A DNA stretch of 64,000 nucleotides from Takakia lepidozioides (Eukaryota; Streptophyta; Takakiopsida; Takakiales; Takakiaceae), in contig CM060731.1 in the NCBI GenBank assembly GCA_030704615.1, positions 12,958,001 through 13,022,000 on the forward strand, given 5' to 3'. How positions within the stretch are numbered: the first letter of the stretch is position 1; every line of letters begins with the position of its first letter. Of the stretch, positions 11,469 through 22,249 are shown piece after piece. The notes beneath the pieces were generated by a model that ran no database searches, was not told where the DNA came from, and saw nothing but the letters and a program-made list of their open reading frames with translations. A program made the translations under genes and the position numbers.

Positions 11469-11902
11469 TGGTATCAGAGCCTGTGTACGATAAGGTCAAA
11501 AAAAGGTGAACCATAGTCCTTGTCCTATAAAAGCCAGTGACTATTTCTAGATTAACCAACTCTAATATGCACAACACCAGTATCACATCCAGTCCACCCA
11601 GCCACCACGCCGTGCCTATCTCCTATATCAGTTCTATCATATCATAGTGTCCTCCAGCCACCATCCTCAATCCTCTTCTCCTCGCTTCGTGTCTGCTAGA
11701 ACCGCCGCTCTTTCTTCGTGTACAGGTGACCTTCACCACCTGTTGACCTCCTTGGCAGGTGATCAGTACTCAAAGTTGGCAGTTGTCTCTCCAAACCTTC
11801 ACGTGACACTGCTACAGCTTCCCCCCACCTGTCATTCACACCACCCCATGGCCTTTTCCACCCACAAGTCATCCAGACTTGTTGCCTAGAGGGCCATAAC
11901 AA
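11469..11902 (-). mobile_element. Candidate gypsy 3' LTR (or primer-binding-site leader of another element)
   Basis: On the minus strand, the copy 1 polyprotein stop is followed by a purine tract (GTGGGGGAG) and then TGTTATGGCC, the usual polypurine-tract/LTR start. The segment ends in CA at 11,469, giving a 434 bp TG...CA unit. Conversely, the plus strand at 11,469-11,481 reads TGGTATCAGAGCC, which matches the complement of the plant initiator tRNA-Met 3' end and so looks like a primer-binding site for a plus-strand element. A TATAAAAG box at 11,525 is also plus-strand. The two readings compete. Confidence 0.45.
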
Positions 11903-11911
11903 ACTCCCCCA

Positions 11912-12936
11912 CTAAAATTCATCATTGTCCGCAATGATAGTGAAATGGGGAAAATCCAATTTCAGATCACTTTCTTTTTCCCAAGTAGCTTCAGATTCTG
12001 GATAGTGATACCACTTGACAAGATGTTCACGATATGAACGATTTCGAAGGTGTTTCGTTCTTGTCTCCAGAATAGATTCAGGTTCAGCCAATAACTGACC
12101 TTCATTCATAACTTTGGGTAGTTCGGGTAGAATATGACTGGGGTCAGCCACATATTTCCTTAGGAGGCTGACATGAAAGACGTCATGGATTTTCCAATTA
12201 GCGGGCAGATCTAGCTGGTATGCCACAGATCCATAACGCTTTAAGATCACAAAAGGTCCACTGAATTTTGGGGACAGTTTAGGACACTTGCCCAATTTTA
12301 ACTGGCTTCTTTTGGAAACAACTTTCAAGAAGACCTTGTCGCCTACCTCAAATTCACGGAAGCTTCTGCGCTTGTCAGCATAGAACTTGGCTCTTTCTTG
12401 AGCACTTCTCATGCTTCTCTTTACCAAATCCAACACCGAGTGCATTTCACGGACCATGTCATTGACAGACTAGACCTTGGACAATGGCGTGGAAAGAGAA
12501 GCTGGGGTTAGACAATCGCGTCCATAGAGTGCTTGAAACGGGTTCATCCCGATGGCACTATGGAAATTCTTGTTATAGGCGAACTCTATCAAATACAAGT
12601 ACTGCTCCCAGGAAGTCTGTCTCTGACCAACATACATTCTCAGCATATCCTCGATGGTTCGGTTGGTCCGTTCTGTTTGGGCATCTGTTTCAGGATGATA
12701 TGCAGTAAGTCTCAACTTGGTTCCCAAAAGTTTAAACAAAGCAGTCCAAAAATGACTTGTGAACTTCGTGTCCCTGTCACAAATGATCTCACGAGGTATC
12801 CCGTGGATCCGAAAGATTTCTTTCATGAACAGTGAAGCCACCTCAGGGGCAATGACTGTCATTTTTGTGGGAATCAAGTGTGCTATCTTGGACAGTCTAT
12901 CATCAACCACCATGATGCTATTATGTCCATTTCTGG
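11912..12936 (-). mobile_element. Ty3/gypsy chromovirus relic, copy 1 (integrase core and chromodomain)
   Basis: On the minus strand, integrase begins abruptly near 12,936. Visible are the second catalytic Asp (CDRDTKFTSHFW), the catalytic Glu (TERTNRTIE) and the GMNPFQALYGR motif. An in-frame break lies near 12,460. The C-terminal part continues (KVFLKVVSKRSQL, GPFVILKRYGSVAYQL, HDVFHVSLLRKY) and ends in a chromodomain (EHLVKWYHYPESEATWEKE), which identifies a chromovirus. Here integrase and chromodomain precede the reverse transcriptase of copy 2 on the same strand, so these are two truncated copies, not one element. Confidence 0.92.
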
Positions 12937-12939
12937 TAT

Positions 12940-13360
12940 TGTGGTCGTGACACTCATACTCATACCATTATCTAGCAAAAAAATACATCCACCATTATAT
13001 AGACCACTCTATTGGACATATAGTCTGTCATGAGGAGTGCACTTTACATCCGGACTATCTATTTTACATCCACATATGTCACATCGCATCCAAAAAAATG
13101 TGGCGCCCTCCGCTCTCAAATATAGTGCTCATCCTCCTAAGCAGTTTAGGGCTTAGAGCCACGTCACCCAAAGAGCTTTCATGACGACTAGGAGAAATAG
13201 TGGAGAAGTACGTTACATCTGGCTGAGTACATTACACCCAAAAATAACGTGCTTTCCCCCAATATAGTGTATTCCCCTATAATTTTCGTTTCTTTACAAC
13301 GGGTAAAGACCTCCTCGGATTGGTGAAGTAAATGATTCGGAGATGTGTATTGAAAGTTTG
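12940..13360. other. Intergenic, nothing recognised
   Basis: AT-rich sequence with several 'acatcc' and 'ttacatcc' short repeats (12,985-13,090). No coding or RNA signature is seen. Confidence 0.4.
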
Positions 13361-13968
13361 TACCGTAGGTCCATAGCAGATTAGGCATCCCAGCGCCTAA
13401 TAATTATTAAATTTGGAATATTCTTTTTAGGCATTTAAAAAAAGGATTTATGTAAATTAGACACTTTCATCCATAATTTTTTATGTTAGGCACCTTTCAT
13501 CACTTGGAACTTCTCCTTCCATCCCCAAAGGTCTCGCGTACCCCCTCTCTTCTTCCCCAAGACAAACACTAAGAAAAAGTCTGATTTCTATCTTGATGTT
13601 GAGGTGGTGGAGAGCATGAGTCGCTACCTTGGAAATTTGCACATTGAAGACTCAGATGTACCTGACTTGAATGGGGATGAAGACTTCAATGATGAGCATA
13701 TGGAGGATGTTCGAGACTCATTGGAAGGTCCTTTGGAGGTTGTATGGACCTACGGAGTTGGCCTATACTTTTTGAACATTTATGGAGGCATTTGTTTTTT
13801 GTTTTCAATAGAAATTATATAGAGTAGGATTTTTTTAGATAATTTTACTGAATTAGGCACTTTCATTATTTTTTCCAACCTCTTAGGAATAAATCTTGAA
13901 AAATCACAGATTTGCTCAGGCACTTTTTTAAATTTAATTTGTGCCTAATCTGCTATGAACCTACGGTA
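13361..13968. mobile_element. 608 bp terminal-inverted-repeat element
   Basis: The first 27 bp (13,361-13,387, starting TACCGTAGGTCCATAGCAGA) are repeated in inverted orientation at 13,942-13,968 with about one mismatch. Subterminal TTAGGCACTTT(T/C) motifs also occur on both sides. Flanks AGTTTG and AGTTCA are similar, but no clean target duplication can be fixed. Inside, about 13,560-13,819 is an open acidic stretch on the plus strand (KKSDFYLDVEVVESM, then DLNGDEDFNDEHMEDV) with no recognised domain. This could be captured host sequence or a leftover of the element's own gene. Confidence 0.7.
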
Positions 13969-13974
13969 AGTTCA

Positions 13975-14735
13975 AAACCTATTTCTATGTAAATCCTACT
14001 CAAAAAACCGTACCAAACCTACAACCAACACACATGTGACTGAAACCATCTGGCCCAACCTTGGGCTGGTTTGTTACTGGGTTTGAAGGGTCCAAGCATT
14101 GGCTTGATGAAAAAAAATATGCTTTGACCTCTTGTTGCCACTCATGTTCTAGGCATGAGGCAAGTCACCATGCACTATCACTGTTGGTTCCAAACGCCAC
14201 CAACGATGGCTCAAAGAGTTCAAAATGAGTTGGTATCTATAACATGGATTTATATTAGTTGGCAGAGAAATTGTTGTGATACATAAATCAGTTACCTGCG
14301 TTGGTCTATAAGGCTTACTAGTCCCTCGGTCCCTGGTGACCATGGGGCTCGATTGGAATTACATCAGCAATGCCATCACCAAATTTTCTTGCAATGACCT
14401 CCATGGGCTGGCTGCCAGAGAGCATGCACCTTTGGAGGATTGTGAAAGACAATGGATGACCATATGTGCCTAATCAATGAGATGGAGCTCAGAGGAACAC
14501 ATTATGGAAATGGTGAATATGGAGACACAAATCAATTGTACATTTAATTAAGAATGGGAGCGCACATAGTTTGTATGAACAGATCATTTGTTGTCTCTGG
14601 GGTTGTGTATTTCTTTTGCCAGTGATTCATAGGAAGTTGAAGCAAGTGGCTAATATCTTCTGGCAGCTTTTTTAAAATGCAGCCAATTTTTCACCTTCAC
14701 ATGTTTGAATTATCTTCTGTAATAGAGTTTAACGG
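13975..14735. other. Intergenic, nothing recognised
   Basis: No coding or structural signature is identified on either strand. Confidence 0.35.
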
Positions 14736-14739
14736 AGTT

Positions 14740-16036
14740 TTTCAGCTTTGACGCACCAGGTTCATGGACCCTTGCCCTCGTGTTTGTCTCGCATATGATG
14801 GACTCGTATTCATTGGTATCATATGTCTCGCGGTATTCCCTCCGGTTCTCTATCATTTTGCTCTCATTCATCGTGATAGCTCCGTCTGCCAACAATTGTA
14901 GTGCGTGAAAACCTACACAACCAATGCCTAGCATAAATCCTCAACAAGGTATAAATGATGCGAATTGTAATTGCATGCATAACTGCAACTGAACCCAACC
15001 CTAAACCTCTGACAATGGTGTGCATGTCATTTATCCTAAACCCTAAACCCCAAAACATCATGAATGGACTGCAGATAATATGAAATATGTCAATATGGAG
15101 AGTGATCATGGACCAAAATAGTGACCTAAGTTGTCCTGGAAGGAAAAAAAAACTATAGAACATATGTGCCATTAAATTATGGAAAGTGATGCCCGAGATC
15201 ACCTTAAATTCTTGTAATACAACATCAAAAATTGCAAAGTCGGCAGCTTTATGCCTTACCAGTCTCCCAAGTCTCGAAAGTATCGGCAAAGTAACAAACT
15301 CTTCACCTCAGCTCCATGTAAAGGGTTGCATGAAGTGCCCAAAACTAGCAAAACAGGCCCACTTTTGCACTTTGCTAACTACTGTAGTAAGACAAGGAGA
15401 CCTGAGTCACATTATGCAGATTTGTGAACCTATGCATTCAATATATGTGAAAGAACCAACAAAGAACGATTGGGTTCGGATGCTCATTGCAGAACTCACT
15501 CACCCGCAAAGTATAACCTGGAGGAAGAGCAGAATGAAAATCCGGAGAAAACAAATGACAAGTCGATCGTTTTGGAGCGATAATAAGGACCTGCACGCAA
15601 GAAAGTTTGGAGCGCAAGCGTTGCAACCTCTGAACACGGCGACCACATCCTACATCGTAGCAGGAGTGCCCACTGCTGTCCACAAAATCGACGTGCATGA
15701 TGGGACGCGGTACGCCAACACCAACAATAGCAACAAAAACGAGAGTTGGTACATGTATTCTCCACCTACCCTCATAATTTTATATGCAATGGCATGCATG
15801 GGGAGGATGAAGGCATGCAGGGGGGATGGAGGGCGATGCCATGCATGAGGGCAAGATGGAAGGGATGCGGGAGAGGGCACGTCTCATGTCCTGGCAGCGG
15901 AAACATGAGGCACGGGAGGGCGTGCCGCGCGGTATGCGGGCGATGGAGGCGGGGGTGGGCGTGGGGTGGCGGGGGGTCCACGTTGGCTGAACCGGGCCCC
16001 TCGCATTCAACTCCCGGGCCTTATCTATTACTTGGC
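14740..16036 (-). mobile_element. MULE right-end fragment with remnant of the element's first gene (copy E1)
   Basis: This stretch parallels 27,060-28,550 block by block. One shared block (14,759-14,870) reads on the minus strand RREYRETYDTNEYES, like RREYRETYDTDEYES at 27.1 kb. A second (about 15,440-15,700) reads VDFVDSSGH...YDVGCG against EFVDRNGES...YEAGCC. The terminal 250 bp (15,790-16,036) is a GC-rich repeat ending CTATTACTTGGC, shared with three other sites in the window. It also carries AACCCTAAACC telobox motifs near 15,001 and 15,036. No intact frame remains. Confidence 0.7.
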
Positions 16037-16325
16037 CTATCTGTGCAGGTATTGTACTGCCACTACAGTATTTTAAGTTTTAGCCCAATTCATACAAAGT
16101 ACAGTTGGGAAAATCAGGGTATCCATGAACTCGCCGAAGTATCATAGCACTCGTAGCAAACTAGAGTGAAGTTCTGATTTTAGCGAGATTTTAGCAAACT
16201 GCATGGTGCCCACTAGGTATTGTACTTGTTTTAGCCCATTTGATACAAAGTGGTAGCAACTTAGGGCATCCATGAGCTCTTTGAATTATCTTAGTCATAG
16301 CGTACTAGTTTGGACCGTTGAATTT

Positions 16326-16472
16326 TGGTGGTCGCAGAAATTTGTTGGGTTTTTAATTAGTTCCGAGCACCAATATTATGGTCGTAATTTTTATTTTTAT
16401 TTTCATTAGGTGCGACTGCCAATGTTTGATGGTCGCAATATTTTTATAATTTTTAATTAACTACGACCACCA
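16326..16472. repeat. Foldback/MITE-like element
   Basis: TGGTGGTCGCAG at 16,326-16,337 is mirrored as CTACGACCACCA at 16,461-16,472 (11 of 12 positions). Internal TTTTTAATTA blocks are also arranged in mirror fashion. No clear target duplication is seen. Confidence 0.5.
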
Positions 16473-16479
16473 GTATTGG

Positions 16480-17300
16480 CTATCGACGTATCTGTCAAGG
16501 CCACGTGGCTATAATAATTTTTTTAATCCAGAATATATATTTACTATTATCCTAATAAAATGGACGGGATGTAGGTTGCGTCAGGGTCAATTTTTGACGC
16601 GGCGTGAGAGGATGTGTGCAATTAAGACATGAGCCAACCTTCTTCTGCATAGATCCTTTGAAGATCTTCATGGACCGGGTGTATCAACGGTTCTTTTCCA
16701 ACATGCTCAGTACTTATGCAACTTTTGACTCATAGCCGGGCCACACAGGGTGCGGTGGACGCACAGTGGTTGAACGAAGGCCCCACGACGTTGCTAGACG
16801 GCGGCTGCGTTGCGGCCATACTGCCTGCCGTCCCCCAATAGGTCGAGTAGGTGGCCAGCCACAATTGAGAGAGATGCTTTGTAATCCAACGGCCCATAAT
16901 TTTTCACTGTCCCATTCTTTCTTCGCGCATAGTTACACATGATGTACATCACGGCTGTGCATGGAAGCTTACCCCGGGCTTTTGGCATCCTTATTGTTGA
17001 GCTTACGAATATCACCCAACTTCTTGAGGTCATATGTACTTGCCCCCACATACACATGCTCTCTTCGAACGTTGTGATGGTAAAGATTGGTATAGAGTTT
17101 CCCTCTCTGTTTCTTGATGGACCCGATAGAATTTTTAATGTATTTGCCCTTTTTTGCAACTAATGCAAGTTCTATGTTGCACATTAATTTTTCTGTTGTT
17201 ATGTACGGTAGTGGTGAGTGATTATGTGCAGTTGAGACACAAACGAGAGTGGTGAAAATTCCCCGTTCGAATCACAATTGGAGGACAATTCAAAATGATG
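16480..17300. other. Intergenic, nothing recognised
   Basis: This precedes the Harbinger relic and may include its degraded 5' part (the GC-rich stretch near 16,790-16,850). No gene can be supported. Confidence 0.35.
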
Positions 17301-18110
17301 TTTGACATTTGAGTCCTCAGGTTAGAGATGCCATGTGGTTGGAAATGTACGTGATGAAATACGTAGCATTTGGAAGGCTCTGCAATTTATTGACACTTTT
17401 CATTCAGAGGCAAACAACTAATTGGAGAAAGCCAATCGGAATTGATAGAGCATTTGCGATGGTTTTGCACAAGTTGGCATTCGGGTACTCCAACAGGCTC
17501 GTGGCCAATCTATTCTGTGTTGGCCGCAGTACTATGTACTTGTATACCAAAGCTTATCACAAAGTGTCTATCCAACAAAGATATTTAGTACTTACAATTT
17601 GTTAGCAAACCTGAAGGAGAACGATTGGAATCTATTATACAGGGATTCTTGGAGGTTACAGGTTTGCCTAATCTTCGTGGAGCTATAGACGGCTCCCACA
17701 TTGGGTTGGGTTAAAAAGCCAGACTTGAATTACATGTCAGCGGACTATTGGAACAGACATGATCATCATAGTGTGCTCCTTCAAGCTGTTTGTGATCACA
17801 ACTACATGTTTTGGGATGCGTATGTTAATGCGCCTGGAGGCACTCATGATGCAACACATTTTCGAGCATCTTCATTGTATCACAAATTAATGGGTAGAGA
17901 AATACTCCAAACATCCTACGTTGACAATTAGCTCAAATTATCTTGGCATGTGTCGCATTGCACAACTTTTGCAAGATGTGTGGAGAAGAACTAGTGGTGC
18001 CTTGAGTGTGGTTTGGTGCCTTGGTATCCTTACATAGGCCACAACACACTTATGCTATGATGGGATGCAAAGAAAAATTATTTCATACCATTAACCAGAC
18101 CTGAGATAGA
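17300..18110 (+). mobile_element. PIF/Harbinger transposase relic
   Basis: The N-terminal helical region FGRLCNLLTLFIQRQTTNWR...AFAMVLHKLAFG (17,370-17,485) resembles the HARBI1-like DNA-binding part. A frame change follows near 17,600 into RLESIIQGFLEVTGLPNLRG, then AIDGSHI with the first catalytic Asp (about 17,685). After another shift comes LNYMSADYW...APGGTHDATHFRASSLYHKL with the second Asp (about 17,850). This is the DDE_Tnp_4 order. The third acidic residue is not found, and at least three frame breaks are present. The element is dead. Confidence 0.85.
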
Positions 18111-18290
18111 TCCATAGTTGTATGTCTAGGTTACAATTGAAAGACCTCTTTACATGGGAGGCTCTAATTCATGGCCAAGACACTCAAATTGAGTTTGGTT
18201 TGGGCATCCTTACATAGGCCACAACACACTTATACTATAATGGGATGCAAAGCAAAATTATTTGATACCATTAACCAGCTCTGAGATAGG
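18010..18290 (+). repeat. Direct duplication (~100 bp, period ~183 bp) at the 3' side of the Harbinger relic
   Basis: Blocks containing 'cttacataggccacaacaca' occur at about 18,031 and 18,211. Both continue through 'tgggatgcaaag' and 'taccattaaccag' with only a few differences. Confidence 0.8.
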
Positions 18291-18299
18291 ATTTCAAAG

Positions 18300-20880
18300 C
18301 AATGGTGTGATAGCATTCACACACCTAAAATATCCCCTAGTGTGCTTAAATGAATCATGTGAAAGAATGTAGCATGAAGTAATAGTTTCACTCTCTTAAA
18401 TCAAGTGAGTGATGGTGCCAATGACAAATCATTGTGGTATACAAATATTTTTCACATGAAGGAAGGCAAGAAAAGGCAAGCTACACACACCTGCTGGCTG
18501 CAAGGTCGACGTTCTCCTCTTGCTTCCTCTTCAAACTCTACCCCGTTGGTGGTTTTTTACAAGAATAACGTGGTGACTTTCTAGTAAAGACAAGTAAATG
18601 AAAGTCACACAGGACGCGTGGAGCTCTACGATGCCCCCCGAGCTTCTCGGAACGTACGTTCGGCTGCATAACGCAGTTCTCTCTGGTTGGAGAACTAGGT
18701 TGCGTTTACGCGGGGGCGCCAGTGACGGGAAGCTCTGACAACGTTGCGCGCCGAGGCCCTGGGTTATGGGACCTGCGTTCCACAGACGTATATGGCCTGT
18801 GTGGCTCTGGCATCAATCAACTATGCTAGACTATTATCTTGCAAAATGGCCTTGAGCACATATGAATGCAAACCTTAAGCTTGAGATGGAGGGAACGATG
18901 CTGGTCTAAAGCTTACAACAACTAAAAAAAGACATAAAGTACAAAGACGTACACACCCTAAGCTTAAGATGGGAAGTCATGCTCATTCGGATAAAGCAAT
19001 GTACCACTCACAATTGAGACATAGACAATTTTGGTAAGCCTTAGTTGTATTGTAATCACTAAGTGTTATAATTATTAACAATACCTATATTTGTGGAGTA
19101 GATTGTCGTTACAAAATTTTGCATGATCAAAATCATGAAGAAAGGTTGTTGAATGCAATGTGATCCAAATGTGGAGGCTAATGTGACATGGACAACAAAC
19201 CTAGTACAAAGTTTGTTGAATTTGTTATAATTTATTTATTTAAATATAAAATTATTACTGAACCTCAAACATACAATTAATCAGAAGACAAAATTATTCT
19301 CCCACCTGTTCAGAACCCTAACTCACGTGGAAGTGACATTTATTATATTTTTGAGCGATTCTTAGCCGACATCGGCCAAGTGAGGGCCGACACATGGAAG
19401 TTTACCCTTGATGCACTTTACATGGTCATCCGTGCCCGTTGAATGACGTCACCATTGTCACGGGTCATATTTGTCTTTTGACCATGCTTCTAGGGCAAGA
19501 AAGCCAACATGCCTTGCAATGCTAGGATCTTTGGAAGTCTTAAGGTCATTGGCTATCATGAGCTTGTGTGCGTGGAGCTTTCCAATATTAGAGTTGCAGT
19601 GAGTTGCTTCTTGTGTTCTATAGCTATGAAAAGTGATTATTTTAATACTTGATGTAGTTGACAATTTCATCACATTAAGCTGGAAATTAAATAAATGATA
19701 TATATTTTAAGAACCCTTGATCACATGAATTGCATATGTAATACTGCAACTACATGAATCCATTGTGCAAGATAACAATATGAAACGAACAAGCACATTG
19801 GTGTTGCAAGCATTTGAAACCAAACAAGCAGCTAGACGCGTTTGGCTTCTCTTTGCGAATAGTGAAATCTACTTTCATCCATAATAAACTGAAAATTCAT
19901 CCATTTATTTTTCATAAATTGTTCAATAAGAAAGATGTTATCTGATGAAATAGTTTTCAGCAAATGAGATGAGGTAACGCATAGGGAAGGCACAACAGGG
20001 GCTCAACAATTTTTGACACTGATGCGTAGTCTCTTCCTTAGAATAAAGAGGAGCCAATAAACTTAAAACACGGAAAAGAACAACGATGCGAAGTACTAGT
20101 CGTGCATTCTAAGGGCCGTACGACACTAGCGGCATACCAACGACACTGATGTGGACATTGCAGGCTAGGGATTGTTGGATGATATAGGTCCATGTCAGCA
20201 AGCGGCAATGATTCGGCTACCACACTATAGCAGAAGCCCAATGGCAAAAAATATCGCAACTACCTTATCTTCATTCTAAAAATAACCAATTCCTCGAACC
20301 TTTGACATCGCATCGCTTCGCGATGGCGGGAGAATCGTGATACGACAAAATGACTTCCTAAAATTATGGATTTCCAGCGATGCTGCCTGGAAATCCGTAT
20401 TTCATGGTAATGTGACATGTAGGCGCCAGTTTGGAGCCATGTGAATGCCTCTCCACTGGCAACAACCGCTTGTGTGGTAGGCAGAGTGGCACACTGCCCT
20501 AAGGGTCCGAAATTGAGTGTCGCTGCCCCTTGCTGCTAGTGTGGTATCGCCCCAAGGCTAGAGATGACCTGAACCTAGATGTTTGCTATTAATATTGGCT
20601 ATAAGTAGCCAGTCTTGTACTATCACGGGCCTATAATCTACAAGACTTCGGAGTTTGCAAGCCATAGCATCCGTTAACGGATAAAGGGTACATGGTAATG
20701 CATTTTTAGCATGGGAAGGGAGAAAATAGCAGAAAATATTGGGTATGACGTCATAATCAGGGGCGAGCATGTAAATGGCTCTTAGAAGGTGGACACTTCG
20801 AACCTTGATCGCCCATGTTATGCACAGACGAGGCACAATAAATAATCGATTGTATTTTATTTACATAGCAAGTTTTCTAT
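18300..20880. other. Long intergenic stretch without recognisable genes
   Basis: No domain-bearing frame was found on either strand. Local features: a GC-rich block near 18,615-18,790 in otherwise AT-rich DNA, and a perfect 10 bp hairpin at 20,368. Short open frames here give no recognisable protein. Confidence 0.4.
20368..20396. repeat. Perfect 10 bp hairpin
   Basis: GGATTTCCAG (20,368-20,377) and CTGGAAATCC (20,387-20,396) are exact inverses around a 9 nt loop. No U-tract follows and no gene is adjacent. Confidence 0.6.
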
Positions 20881-21299
20881 GTATCGGCAGCTTCCTGAAA
20901 CTGCTTGAAGACATTGGTTGTTGGCATGGTGGTCATCCATGACCCATTCCCACCAATGTTTGTTAATACATTCTCTCTGGAATCTGGCCACATATTCCCC
21001 ACGTTTCCTGCAACTATCTCATGTGAGACAGGAAGTCGTGAATTCTGCAGAGGAATTTCATGGAGGGGATCTCGCCCTGATGAGGGTTGATGCCACTACT
21101 GGCCAACAACATGGTTGCCATTGGCAGAAGAGTTGTGACGTTTGCTGTTTGGATGTCCCCAATACTCTTCCTCTGTTTGTGGGTCATCACCCCTTCCGTG
21201 CTTCTTTGGCTGCAATGAAAGTGTCTGAGACTTCAAAAGGGGATATCTACATAGTGCACACAAATACTTCTCTTGGCCTATCTGTTCAATAGATTTTTG

Positions 21300-21470
21300 T
21301 CCAACAACATTTCCAAGGGAGGAAGGTCCATGACCATGTGGTGATCGATTCTGGATTTGAGTCAGATGTCTTAGTGGGTACTGCTCTTATTGCCATGTAT
21401 GCCAAGTGCGGGAGTCTGGGGGATGCAAGATATCATGCTTGTGTTCATGATATGCATACTATGTGCTTGT
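21300..21470 (+). pseudogene. PPR protein fragment (plus strand)
   Basis: About 50 codons read GRKVHDHVVIDSGFESDV followed by TALIAMYAKCGSLGDARY, the standard wording of a plant PLS-type PPR repeat (the 'LIAMYAKCGSLGDA' L/S motif). The frame is broken on both sides. It points opposite to the larger PPR cluster just to the right. PPR proteins of this class bind organellar RNA; this piece cannot be functional. Confidence 0.8.
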
Positions 21471-21479
21471 CACTACCTG

Positions 21480-22240
21480 AGAGAGTCACTTATGGAATTC
21501 CATCCTTGTAAGGATGTGAAGATGCCTAAGAACAATATACGGGGATGAATGAACCGTACATAATGTATATTGGGAATGAATGAAGATTAGAATTATCATA
21601 CTATGAATGAAAACACATACAGAAAGTATGAGTGCATATGTGCATATAGTGCCTGTACACTCATGTTGACTTGTCGTCTGCACACTGTGCTCTTCATTTC
21701 CAAGATGAGTTGTCTGATAGAGTTGAAATATTGTTCTTTGGATCCCATGTTGCATTTGCTGTTTGTTTTATAGGTTCATTGAAAGAACTTGCTGGAAATG
21801 ATAAGTGTCATGTAGAACAATGCCCAGCCCGGAATCGGTTTTGATACAAAATCCAGGGTTCTGTTCTCATCATAGCCATGGAATTGGACAGCCTAGATCT
21901 TGTCCCCTATCACTTGGAAGCTCTGCTCCAGATTGCTGTCAAGCATGTGCAATAATTGGGGATGAGTATATGTATATGAGAGCTCAAGTACTCTGTAATT
22001 CATTTCTCTCTTCAAAATCCACCTTGCTTGTTTCTGCTATCGGATATCACGGATGCTCCATTGTAGCAGAGGCTATGGTTTGTGGGTGAGACAATGGATG
22101 TTGGATTAGCTAAGGCTGCTAACTTGGAGCATGCGCTAAGGATACTAATAAAGTGATCTGGTCAAGCTTACACTTTCTCGTTACATTTGCCTACAATAGT
22201 AATCAAATGCTTCCGCGCACCACGTCCTTGCTAAGATGAC
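21480..22240. other. Intergenic, nothing recognised
   Basis: Separates oppositely oriented PPR fragments. No coding signature beyond chance frames. Confidence 0.35.
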
Positions 22241-22249
22241 CCTGAAATG

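Noticed and set aside
15186-15848. Plus-strand open frame of 220 codons
   Set aside because: It is antisense to the fossil MULE gene that is recognisable on the minus strand in two copies. The plus-strand protein has no family features and the frame is not conserved in the paralogous copy at 27.5-28.2 kb.
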